Source: an uncultured Bacilli bacterium
GTDB taxonomy: Bacteria; Bacillota_I; Bacilli_A; RF39; UBA660
Direction: 5' to 3'
Length of the DNA stretch: 47,676 nt
Assembly: GCA_944358455.1 (NCBI GenBank)
Contig: CALVRE010000036.1
Span: 1-47,676, forward strand
Notes under the pieces: generated by a model
Seen by the model: the letters and a program-made list of their open reading frames with translations, nothing else
The model's database searches: none
Told to the model about the DNA's origin: nothing
Translations under genes and position numbers: made by a program
In this document: positions 15,117 through 22,648 of the stretch, piece by piece
How the letters are laid out: every line of letters begins with the position of its first letter
Numbering within the stretch: position 1 is the stretch's first letter

Positions 15117-16856
15117 TTATTTTCCCCCTTTCTTTTCCATTTGGGAATAATAGATATCTTGGTAGATCGAGCAGTTTTTCATCAATTCTTTATGTGTTCC
15201 CATTCCAACCATTTCTCCATCTTCTAACACGATAATTTTATCAGCATCCATAGCAGATGAAATACGTTGCGCGACAATAAAAGTAGTATGCTTGCCAAAT
15301 TCCTTACGGAGTCCACGACGAATTTCACGTTCTGTTTTCATATCAACAGCCGAGGTAGAATCATCTAAAATCAAAATACTTGGATTAGGTAAAAGTGCTC
15401 TGGCGATAGCGATACGTTGTTTCTGGCCCCCACTTAAATTAGTTCCTCGCTGTTCTAACCAATAGTCATACCCTTCTTTTTTCGCTTCGATAAAGGAAGA
15501 GGCCTGGGCAATCTGAGCTGCCCGTTTTACTTCGTCTAAGGTTGCATCGCTTTTGCCATATGCAATATTATTAAAAATCGTATCGGAAAAAATAAAAGTT
15601 TGTTGAAACGCAATTCCAATATGTTTTCGTAAATAATCGAGACGATAATGATTAACATTGATACCATCGATTAAAATTTGTCCACTTGACACTTCATAAA
15701 AACGAGGAATTAAATTGACAAGTGTACTTTTTCCACTTCCCGTTGCACCTAAAATGGCAATCGTCTCTCCTGGTTCTGCTGTAAAATTAATGTTACGCAA
15801 CACGGCATCCCCTGATCCTTCTGTATAAGAGAAACTGACGTTTTGAAATTCGACACGTCCTTCCATTTTCTCCAAAGCAAGTGGATTATCGACATTTTGA
15901 AAGTCATTCTCTAGTGCTAACACTTCACGAATACGTGTTGCGCTTACTTCACTTCTAGAGAACATGACAATTACCATTGATCCCATCAATAATGAAGTTA
16001 AAATATTCGTCAAATATTGAATAAAAGCCATAATATCTCCTAGTTGCATCGTTCCGTAAGTCACTTCGTATCCACCAATCCAAAGAACCGCTATCGTAGC
16101 TAAATTGACAAATAACATCATAACCGGCATTGCTAAAGAGATAATTCTAACCCCTTTGATCATGATGTTGCGAGCATATTCATTTACCTTATCGAAACGT
16201 TCCATTTCATAACCTTCGGTCACAAATGCTTTTACGACACGAATTCCTCCTAGATTTTCTCTTACCGTCGTGTTTACCGCATCGATACTTTCTTGTGTTA
16301 AATTAAAATATGGATAAGATTTTCGCATAATGATGACGACGACGATTAACAAAATAGGAATAATAATAATTAAGATACTAGATAACTTAAGACTAATCGA
16401 TAAGGCCATAAATAAACTACCAATCATGATGACAGGAACACGAAACAACATACGCATACACATCATAAAAATACGTCCGATCAAAGAAATATCATTCGTT
16501 AAAACCGTAATGAAGTGACCAGTTTTCATTTCTCCTAATTGAAAGAAAGATAACTTACTTACCTTCTCAAAAATCGCGTGTCTTAGATCCGATGCCGCAC
16601 TTTGACTTGCCTTACTAGCATAATAGGCACTCAATAATCCTCCCACTACCCCAACAAAAGTAAGAACTAACATCAATAGGACATTCCACATAATATAAGA
16701 AAAATCTCGATTGCCAATCCCAATATTGACAATATTAGACATAATATTAGGTAAGGTTAAATCCATTACCACTTCTAAAATAACAAAAAGAGGCGCCAAA
16801 AGAGCCCATTTCCAATACTTCTTTAAATACTTTAATAATTTTAACAATGAATTCAT
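15117..16856 (-). CDS. ABC exporter half-transporter, degenerate-site subunit
   Basis: 579 aa: six-helix membrane domain and NBD with Walker A GATGSGKST and canonical LSGGQKQR. However, the Walker B is ILILDDSTS (Asp for the catalytic Glu) and the switch loop is VAQRISS (Gln for the usual His). These substitutions are typical of the degenerate site in heterodimeric exporters, and the partner gene downstream supplies the intact residues. The start MNSLLKLLKYLKKYW (ATG 16856, AAGGATGATCAT) is preferred over the reading from 16907. First gene of a two-gene operon. Confidence 0.9.
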   Translation of the reverse strand: MNSLLKLLKYLKKYWKWALLAPLFVILEVVMDLTLPNIMSNIVNIGIGNRDFSYIMWNVLLMLVLTFVGVVGGLLSAYYASKASQSAASDLRHAIFEKVSKLSFFQLGEMKTGHFITVLTNDISLIGRIFMMCMRMLFRVPVIMIGSLFMALSISLKLSSILIIIIPILLIVVVIIMRKSYPYFNLTQESIDAVNTTVRENLGGIRVVKAFVTEGYEMERFDKVNEYARNIMIKGVRIISLAMPVMMLFVNLATIAVLWIGGYEVTYGTMQLGDIMAFIQYLTNILTSLLMGSMVIVMFSRSEVSATRIREVLALENDFQNVDNPLALEKMEGRVEFQNVSFSYTEGSGDAVLRNINFTAEPGETIAILGATGSGKSTLVNLIPRFYEVSSGQILIDGINVNHYRLDYLRKHIGIAFQQTFIFSDTIFNNIAYGKSDATLDEVKRAAQIAQASSFIEAKKEGYDYWLEQRGTNLSGGQKQRIAIARALLPNPSILILDDSTSAVDMKTEREIRRGLRKEFGKHTTFIVAQRISSAMDADKIIVLEDGEMVGMGTHKELMKNCSIYQDIYYSQMEKKGGK

Positions 16857-16969
16857 ATGATCATCCTTATCTATTATAATCTTATAATAAGTGTTTATGA
16901 AAGTCAATTACTGTACTTATGATCTTTATCTTTTTCATTTTTTTCGTTATAATAACAATAGGTGAGAAT

Positions 16970-18031
16970 ATGAAAAAATTTATGATAGCATTATTAATGA
17001 TTGTAACAGTTGGTGGTATCAGTTATTTAAGCTTTTTCTTATATGAGCAAAACAAACCTAGTAAACTGGAAAGTATGGGATATACAGAAGATGAAATAGA
17101 AATCATTACCTCATATCTTACAGAAGAGCAAATCAAAGAAATCGAACAGAAGAATTACGACGTCATCATTCCAGAATTACTAACAAATGATGCGTTTCAA
17201 TTCCCGTTACTAGATCGTTATCTTGATTATGCAAAAGAAAACGAAGAAGTTGCACCCGATGAAATTATTCTACTAGTCAATCATAATATTGATGAATTAG
17301 AGATTCCTTATCAAAAAGAGATTCGTTCTTTTATCAGTCAAGATTATTTCATCGAAGAAAATCTTGAGCGTTATTTAAACTATCAAAAAAGTCATACCGA
17401 TAAAACATATCGTGATATTGTTCAAGAAGTAAACGTACATATCGACTATCCTTTTTATGAATACGATATCGAAAGCGATTTCAGTAAGGGTAATTTGATT
17501 ATTGCTAATAAATATTACACATTAGGAGCCGATTTCGTGCCCGATGACTTAGTTACTTTAACAGAATGCACGAGGGCAAATCAACAAGTAACGCAAGAAA
17601 CAAAAGAAGCTTATACGAATATGTGCAGGGCAATGAAGACAGAAGGCTTGAATTTGATTGCCACATCCACCTATCGTAGCTATCAAACTCAAGTTGTTTT
17701 ATACAATCGTTACGTCAGTCAACATGGAAGAGAATGGGCTGATAGTTGTTCTTCCCGAGCAGGCCACTCTGAACATCAAACAGGACTTACGATCGATGTG
17801 ATTACTCCAACTACCGATTTTTCTACTTTCGAATCTACAGAAGAATTTGCTTGGTTACAAGAACATGCTCATGAATACGGTTTTATTTTACGTTATCCAG
17901 AAGGAAAAACATACCTGACAGGATATGACTATGAACCTTGGCATTATCGTTATGTAGGAGTTGAAACTGCTACTAAAATCCATGAATTAGGAATTACTTA
18001 CGACGAATACTACGAATATTTTGTCAAATAA
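16970..18031 (+). CDS. M15B D-alanyl-D-alanine carboxypeptidase (VanY-like), long form
   Basis: 353 aa. N-terminal membrane anchor/uncleaved signal (about 4-24), a Glu-rich helical spacer (about 30-170), then a VanY-type peptidase. The zinc/active-site motifs GHSEHQTGLTIDV (SxHxxGxxxD) and EPWHYRYVG (E, WH) are intact, with STYRSYQTQ upstream. It acts outside the membrane, trimming the terminal D-Ala of peptidoglycan stems. The start is ATG 16970 with AGGTGAGAAT. Followed by a paralogue, but a terminator lies between them. Confidence 0.9.
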   Translation: MKKFMIALLMIVTVGGISYLSFFLYEQNKPSKLESMGYTEDEIEIITSYLTEEQIKEIEQKNYDVIIPELLTNDAFQFPLLDRYLDYAKENEEVAPDEIILLVNHNIDELEIPYQKEIRSFISQDYFIEENLERYLNYQKSHTDKTYRDIVQEVNVHIDYPFYEYDIESDFSKGNLIIANKYYTLGADFVPDDLVTLTECTRANQQVTQETKEAYTNMCRAMKTEGLNLIATSTYRSYQTQVVLYNRYVSQHGREWADSCSSRAGHSEHQTGLTIDVITPTTDFSTFESTEEFAWLQEHAHEYGFILRYPEGKTYLTGYDYEPWHYRYVGVETATKIHELGITYDEYYEYFVK

Positions 18032-18055
18032 AAGTATACAAAGTATACTTTTTTT
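18031..18055 (+). terminator. Terminator between the two VanY-like genes
   Basis: Stem AAAGTATAC / GTATACTTT, three-base loop, followed by TTTT. Confidence 0.8.
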
Positions 18056-18120
18056 GTCTCCCTCTTTTTTCGTAATGTCCTATTTTAAAACTTTCATCAT
18101 ATAATATAGTGGTGATCATT

Positions 18121-18795
18121 GTGAAAGACGAAACACTAAAGAAAATTATTTATGTAGGAATTGCTGTTATCATTATCTTTTTTTTCACCAAGGATATTCC
18201 ATTATTAAAAAAGGAGGAAATTATCGTGATCGACCAACCAGAAGATTTATTGGTCCTTGTCAATAAAACGAGAATGCTTCCCTCTGATTACATTCCAAAT
18301 GATCTAGAAGAAATCGATATCAACTATTCTAATCATAATAAATATCTTAGAAAAGATGCGAGAGAAGCTTTTGAGACATTAGCAAAAGATGCGAAAGATC
18401 TTGGCTATTTTATCGTTGCCGTTTCAGCATATCGTGATTATGCTTATCAAGAAGACTTATATCAAGGATACGTAGAAAGCAAAGGTCAAGACTATGCAGA
18501 TAAATGTTGTGCGAAGCCAGGTCATAGTGAACATCAAACAGGGCTTTCCGTCGATGTTATGGGATCTAATTTAGACTATGACGAATTTGAATCTAGTCCA
18601 GAATTTGAATGGATGAGTGAACATGCTCATCTCTATGGCTTTATTATGCGTTACCCCAAAGGAAAAGAGGATATTACAGGCTTTAAATACGAACCTTGGC
18701 ATTATCGTTATGTAGGGATCAGTGAAGCAACGAACATTTATGAACAGCAATTAAGTTTAGAAGAATATATAGAATCAATCGACCAAAAAAAGTAG
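18121..18795 (+). CDS. M15B D-alanyl-D-alanine carboxypeptidase (VanY-like), short form
   Basis: 224 aa. N-terminal anchor helix (about 8-25) and directly the VanY domain: SAYRDYAYQ, GHSEHQTGLSVDV, EPWHYRYVG. All zinc and catalytic residues are visible. Closely related to the preceding gene but without its roughly 140-residue spacer. Only GTG starts are available: the GTG at 18121 has GTGGTGAT just upstream and is preferred to the GTGs at 18109/18112, which would lie inside that SD. A TATAAT-like element (about 18099-18104) gives it its own promoter. Confidence 0.88.
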   Translation: MKDETLKKIIYVGIAVIIIFFFTKDIPLLKKEEIIVIDQPEDLLVLVNKTRMLPSDYIPNDLEEIDINYSNHNKYLRKDAREAFETLAKDAKDLGYFIVAVSAYRDYAYQEDLYQGYVESKGQDYADKCCAKPGHSEHQTGLSVDVMGSNLDYDEFESSPEFEWMSEHAHLYGFIMRYPKGKEDITGFKYEPWHYRYVGISEATNIYEQQLSLEEYIESIDQKK

Positions 18796-18818
18796 CAAAA
18801 GATTGCCACTTTTTAAAA
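18786..18818 (+). terminator. Terminator of short VanY-like gene
   Basis: AAAAAGTAGCAA pairs with TTGCCACTTTTT with one mismatch. Overlaps the gene end. Confidence 0.7.
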
Positions 18819-18853
18819 TAGATGATCGCATAAAGTGTTATATGATAACAGTT

Positions 18854-19195
18854 TTACTCTTCTATACATGCATTTAATAAGGTCATAATACTGATCAAAT
18901 CATTATCACTTAATTTTTCGACAAAAGTTAAATGCCTAGCTTCATAATCAATACTTCTAATATGCTCACACAAAACAGAACCATGAATTTTTTTTGTATC
19001 TTCTAATAAATAATGAGTTGGAAAATACTTTTGATTAGAGGTGACTGGGCACACCATCACCATGTGGGTGTTTTGATTAAACACATTACCACTAACGACT
19101 ATCGCTGGACGAAATCCTGCTTGTTCATGCCCTTTTGTGGGATTAAAATCAAAAAAGACGACATCTCCTTGTTTAGGTACATATTGCTTTACCAT
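18854..19195 (-). CDS. mazF: MazF/PemK-type endoribonuclease toxin
   Basis: 113 aa. Typical MazF fold: QGDVVFFDFNPTKGHEQAGFRPAIVVSGNVFN (dimer/RNA-binding N-terminus), MVMVCPVTSN, and GSVLCEHIRSIDYEARHLTFVEKLS. It cleaves single-stranded mRNA and is neutralised by the upstream antitoxin. Its ATG overlaps the end of mazE by 7 nt, the classical antitoxin-first arrangement with coupled translation. Length is normal and no residue loss is obvious. Confidence 0.93.
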   Translation of the reverse strand: MVKQYVPKQGDVVFFDFNPTKGHEQAGFRPAIVVSGNVFNQNTHMVMVCPVTSNQKYFPTHYLLEDTKKIHGSVLCEHIRSIDYEARHLTFVEKLSDNDLISIMTLLNACIEE

Positions 19196-19431
19196 ATTTC
19201 TCTTCCTATGTGTTCATCCCAAGAAAATTCTTTTGTCAAATTTTTATCATGATATTCTTTAAAACGATCACTTAACGATATCCGCCTCTTCTTAGGAATA
19301 CTAATTATGATTTTATCATCCACTTGTTCGATATTTAAAATATCATTTGCCTTGATGTTTAAAGATTTCAACATACTACTGGGAATTCTAATACCAGATG
19401 AATTCCCCCACTTCTGAATTCTTATTTCCAT
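19189..19431 (-). CDS. mazE: MazE-type antitoxin (AbrB/SpoVT fold)
   Basis: 80 aa. Swapped-hairpin DNA-binding N-terminus RIQKWGNSSGIRIPSSMLKSLNIKANDILNIEQVDDKIIISIPKK, then a charged, probably disordered C-terminus that would bind MazF. It likely represses its own operon. The start is at MEIRIQKWG (ATG 19431, GAGGTGATAAA upstream), not the 13-residue upstream extension. Confidence 0.93.
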   Translation of the reverse strand: MEIRIQKWGNSSGIRIPSSMLKSLNIKANDILNIEQVDDKIIISIPKKRRISLSDRFKEYHDKNLTKEFSWDEHIGREIW

Positions 19432-19561
19432 TTTATCACCTCTATTACAGTATATACAATGTCTATACATATGTCAATCTTTTTTATCTATTCAAAATTG
19501 ATTAAAAAGAAAAAGTAGACATTAATGAAGTTGTCAATAGAAAGTAGACAATAAAAAAGTA

Positions 19562-20446
19562 TTATTTAAACCCTAATTGAGTTCTATACTCAATTGGGGT
19601 TTTATATTGTAATGCATAACTAGGTCTGTAATTGTTATGATCCTCTATAATTACATTAATATAATCTTCAACAGTTTCATAATCATCTTGATTAAAATCT
19701 ATATACATTTCTTTCTTTAACCAACCATTTTTTGATTCAATTATTGGATTATCTGTCGGCGTTCCTATTCTCGACATTGATCTAGTTATGGTATAATCTT
19801 TATGTACTTGTGAAAGTGCAATTGATGAGTATATGATTCCTTGATCGCTGTGCATAATTGTATCTTGGGATTCATATCCTCTTTTTATTTTACTTTCTAA
19901 CATATTTTCTAAAGCTAATTTGTGATTCGTCGGATTACTACAATGTAAAAACGGTTTTACATTTAAGCCTATTATTTCATCATTAAAAACATCTATATAA
20001 TATGTCCAATCATATCTTTGTTTTTTAAACCATATCACTGTTGTATCTGTTACAACCTTTTCTAATGGTCTAGAAGTATTCCAATTACCATTAATTAAAT
20101 TTGGATATTTCATCGATTCTTCTCCTGGCTTTTTATAAGTTGAATAATGTCTAGCTTTACTTCTTATTTTTAATATCTTACATATCTTATGAACTAAATT
20201 ATCGGACACTATCCATCCTGTTTCTCTGCGAATAATCGCATTTATTCTATGATATCCATAACTAGGCTTTCTTTTATGAATATCTCTAATTAATGGTTCT
20301 AAGTTTTTACGATTAATTTCATGCCTATTTAAGATATTCCTTGTTTTTAACCATTTGTAATATCCACTTCTAGATATGTTCATCACTTCACATAAAGATT
20401 TAACTGAATATTCTGCGCTTAATGTTTCTACTATTTCGAAGTCCAA
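19562..20446 (-). CDS. IS3-family transposase OrfB (DDE integrase)
   Basis: 294 aa. N-terminal HTH_21-like part (SVKSLCEVMNISRSGYYKWL, PSYGYHRINAIIRRE), then an rve integrase core with the three acidic residues visible in VTDTTVIW, MHSDQG and IIESKNGWLKKE. The D-D-E triad is intact, so it may be active. The first possible in-frame start is a TTG at 20446. Translation is more likely by -1 frameshifting from OrfA at an AAAAAG run (20454-20449). Confidence 0.93.
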   Translation of the reverse strand: MDFEIVETLSAEYSVKSLCEVMNISRSGYYKWLKTRNILNRHEINRKNLEPLIRDIHKRKPSYGYHRINAIIRRETGWIVSDNLVHKICKILKIRSKARHYSTYKKPGEESMKYPNLINGNWNTSRPLEKVVTDTTVIWFKKQRYDWTYYIDVFNDEIIGLNVKPFLHCSNPTNHKLALENMLESKIKRGYESQDTIMHSDQGIIYSSIALSQVHKDYTITRSMSRIGTPTDNPIIESKNGWLKKEMYIDFNQDDYETVEDYINVIIEDHNNYRPSYALQYKTPIEYRTQLGFK

Positions 20447-20799
20447 AACTTTTTCTCGTCTACTACTACAACTGTACCATCTCCTTTCACGAGGTAACCT
20501 TTTTTTAATCGTTCATTTTCAATTCTTAACTTCATATTCTCATATTGAAGTTTTTCTATATCTGTCAGATTCTTCTTATTTGAATATTTACATAATGGAT
20601 TTCCTGGTCTCTTTTTAGATATTAATCCATCCATCCCTTTTTCACGGTATTTTTTAATCCAATTATTAATCATTCCATTATTTAATCCAGTTTCTCTAGT
20701 AATATCCCATGTGCTTTTTTCCATATTTAATGCGGGTTTAATTATTTGATATTTTTCTTCTGTAGTCCAATATTTAAATTTTTGTCCTTTCCTTGCCAT
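20431..20799 (-). CDS. IS3-family transposase OrfA
   Basis: 122 aa. HTH_Tnp_1-type N-terminus (WTTEEKYQIIKPALNMEKSTWDITRETGLNNGMINNWIKKYREKG), then a leucine-zipper-like coiled coil (DIEKLQYENMKLRIENERLKKG). Ends VVVVDEKKFWTSK and overlaps OrfB by 16 nt in the -1 frame. RBS AAAGGAGTTGAAAAT. It binds the IS ends and regulates or forms the OrfAB fusion. Confidence 0.93.
   Translation of the reverse strand: MARKGQKFKYWTTEEKYQIIKPALNMEKSTWDITRETGLNNGMINNWIKKYREKGMDGLISKKRPGNPLCKYSNKKNLTDIEKLQYENMKLRIENERLKKGYLVKGDGTVVVVDEKKFWTSK
20449..20455 (-). other. Probable -1 frameshift site of the IS3 element
   Basis: Minus strand GAG AAA AAG: an AAAAAG run in the OrfA/OrfB overlap. After AAG, a -1 slip continues as GTT TTG GAC TTC, which is the OrfB frame. 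The run has five A residues, one fewer than the optimal A-AAA-AAG heptamer. Confidence 0.6.
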
Positions 20800-20890
20800 A
20801 TTTTCAACTCCTTTATTTTATTATAACAAAAAAATGCAGACACTTTTTTTATGTCTACATTTATCTTACAACTTCAATGATTCCTACTTT

Positions 20891-21190
20891 TTAAAATTGA
20901 TTATTGTTTCCACAACAACCATGATTATCTAAATTGATAATTTGGTTTTCTTCTGAGCAAGTATATTGTGGAGTGTAAGTATGTTTATAAATGTGACGAT
21001 TAATTACATGAGTATGTACTGGGCATACATGTGGTACTTCATGATAAAATTCTTTTTCCACACATTTATTGATCGTTGGTTCTACAACAGGACATTCCAT
21101 AGCTGGTTGTTGATTACATCCACATCCATCCATCATTGGAGCTTGATTCATTCCCATCATAGGTCTGCAACATTTTTTTCCAAATAACAT
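20891..21190 (-). CDS. CotD-like spore coat protein
   Basis: 99 aa, Cys-, His- and Met-rich. The core EVPHVCPVHTHVINRHIYKHTYTPQYTC matches the CotD-type HxxPHxHPxHTTxxNxxxxxH pattern. Cysteines cluster at both ends (KKCCRPMM, GCGCNQQ, GCCGNNNQF). The expected location is the inner spore coat. Strong AAGGGGGATTAAAA before the ATG. The IS3 element begins about 15 bp after the stop and may have displaced its terminator. Confidence 0.85.
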   Translation of the reverse strand: MLFGKKCCRPMMGMNQAPMMDGCGCNQQPAMECPVVEPTINKCVEKEFYHEVPHVCPVHTHVINRHIYKHTYTPQYTCSEENQIINLDNHGCCGNNNQF

Positions 21191-21212
21191 TTTTAATCCC
21201 CCTTATCTAATG

Positions 21213-21221
21213 TATCATATG
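21213..21221 (-). promoter_or_regulatory. Possible mother-cell (sigma-K/E-like) -10 of the CotD-like gene
   Basis: Minus strand CATATGATA fits the sigma-K -10 pattern CATAnnnTA, about 15 bp upstream of the ribosome binding site. No convincing -35 at the right distance. Confidence 0.35.
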
Positions 21222-21269
21222 AAGTTGGGGATTTAATGAATATGGTATTTGCCTGTAAAATGATATTTT

Positions 21270-22577
21270 TTAGAATGGTAATTTCAGATTACCATTTTTC
21301 ATTTTTTTCATCATCACTTTCATTTGTTCAAATTGTTTGAGTAAACGATTGACTTCACTTACATCGCGACCACATCCTTTGGCAATTCTCTGTTTACGAC
21401 TCGCTTTTATGATTTCAGGATGTCTTCGCTCTTCTGGTGTCATAGAAAGAATAATCGCTTCGATATGAGCCATCTCTTTTGGATCGATTTTCACATTAGT
21501 AAGTCCCATCTTAGAAGCTCCTGGTAACATTTTGATTAAATTTTCTAGTGGACCTAATTTTTTGATTTGTTTCATCGTACTTAAAAAGTCCTCTAAATCA
21601 AATTTCCCACTTTGCATTCTTTTAGCGCTTTTCATTGCTTCATCTTGGTCGATCACTTCTTCTGCATGTTCAACCATCGTTAAAATATCTCCCATGCCTA
21701 AAATACGAGTAGCCATTCGTTCTGGATAAAACTCCTGCAGGCCATCCATTTTTTCACTAACACCGACAAATTTAATTGGTACATTTGTCAAATGACGAAT
21801 TGATAAAGCGGCTCCACCTCTCGTATCACCATCTAATTTCGTTAAAATAGCACCAGTTAAGGGTAGATTATGATTAAATCCTTCGATTACGTTAATGGCA
21901 TCTTGACCAGTCATACTATCGACAACCAATAAAATTTCATCTGGTTTTACTGCCTCGTTGATACGGTCCAGTTCCTCCATCAATGATCCATCGATATGTA
22001 ATCTACCAGCTGTATCGATTAACACATAATCAAATTTATTCTCTTTGGCATATTCCACTGCATGTTGAGCAATTAAAACAGGATCTCCCTCTCCTTCTTC
22101 ATACACTTCGATATTGAGTTCACGTCCCAGTTGTTGTAATTGATCAATAGCAGCTGGACGATAGACATCACAAGCTACTAACAATGGCTTTTTATGATAT
22201 TTTTTTCTTAAAAAATTAGCCAATTTTCCATTACTGGTCGTCTTACCACTACCTTGAAGACCTACCATCATCAAAATAGTTGGTTTCCCATCCATAACCA
22301 AGTCTTTCTTTTCTCCACCTAATAACTCTACTAATTCATCTTTTAAAATTTTAACAAAAACTTCTCCAGGTTTTAATGACTTGGCAACTTCTTCTCCCAA
22401 GGCTTTTTCTTTGACACTTGCAATAAATTCCTTTACGACCTTATAATTGACATCTGCTTCCAACAAAGCTAGTCGCACTTCTCTCGTTATTTCATCAATG
22501 TTACTTTCGGTTATTTTGCCATAACCACGCATTTTATCTATCGCGTTTTGTAAACGCTCACCTAAACTTTCAAACAT
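21270..22577 (-). CDS. ffh: Signal recognition particle protein Ffh (SRP54)
   Basis: 435 aa GTPase: N domain, G domain with GLQGSGKTT (about 106-114), DTAGRLHIDG, TKLDGDTRGGAAL, and a Met-rich C-terminal M domain (GCGRDVSEVNRLLKQFEQMKVMMKKMKNG). It binds signal sequences and 4.5S/scRNA and docks with FtsY at the membrane. The start at MFESLGERLQ (ATG 22577, GGTGATAAC upstream) is the family N-terminus. An intervening hairpin and a TATAAT suggest that ffh also has its own promoter. Confidence 0.96.
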   Translation of the reverse strand: MFESLGERLQNAIDKMRGYGKITESNIDEITREVRLALLEADVNYKVVKEFIASVKEKALGEEVAKSLKPGEVFVKILKDELVELLGGEKKDLVMDGKPTILMMVGLQGSGKTTSNGKLANFLRKKYHKKPLLVACDVYRPAAIDQLQQLGRELNIEVYEEGEGDPVLIAQHAVEYAKENKFDYVLIDTAGRLHIDGSLMEELDRINEAVKPDEILLVVDSMTGQDAINVIEGFNHNLPLTGAILTKLDGDTRGGAALSIRHLTNVPIKFVGVSEKMDGLQEFYPERMATRILGMGDILTMVEHAEEVIDQDEAMKSAKRMQSGKFDLEDFLSTMKQIKKLGPLENLIKMLPGASKMGLTNVKIDPKEMAHIEAIILSMTPEERRHPEIIKASRKQRIAKGCGRDVSEVNRLLKQFEQMKVMMKKMKNGNLKLPF

Positions 22578-22599
22578 GTTATCACCATTATTATTATAT

Positions 22600-22627
22600 A
22601 ATAAAACACTAGAAAATCCTAGTGTTT
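22600..22627 (-). terminator. Hairpin between the HerA-like gene and ffh
   Basis: Stem AAACACTAG / CTAGTGTTT with a six-base loop, followed by TATTATA. The T-tract is short, so it may only attenuate. A TATAAT follows it before ffh. Confidence 0.5.
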
Positions 22628-22648
22628 CATCTGTTTTTATCATGATTA

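Larger units (their letters stand above)
19526..20876 (-). mobile_element. IS3-family insertion sequence (IS150-like), about 1.35 kb
   Basis: Two overlapping transposase frames are bounded by imperfect inverted repeats. The left end begins TGAAGTTGTCAATAG and the right end (read inward) TGAAGTTGTAAGATA; both continue to GTAGACA, an A-rich stretch and AAAGT. Ends are placed by that match. No 3-4 bp target duplication flanks these ends (TAA versus ATG), so the insertion is old, was rearranged, or the true ends lie a few bases inward. It lies about 15 bp past the CotD-like stop codon, between that gene and mazEF. Confidence 0.88.
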
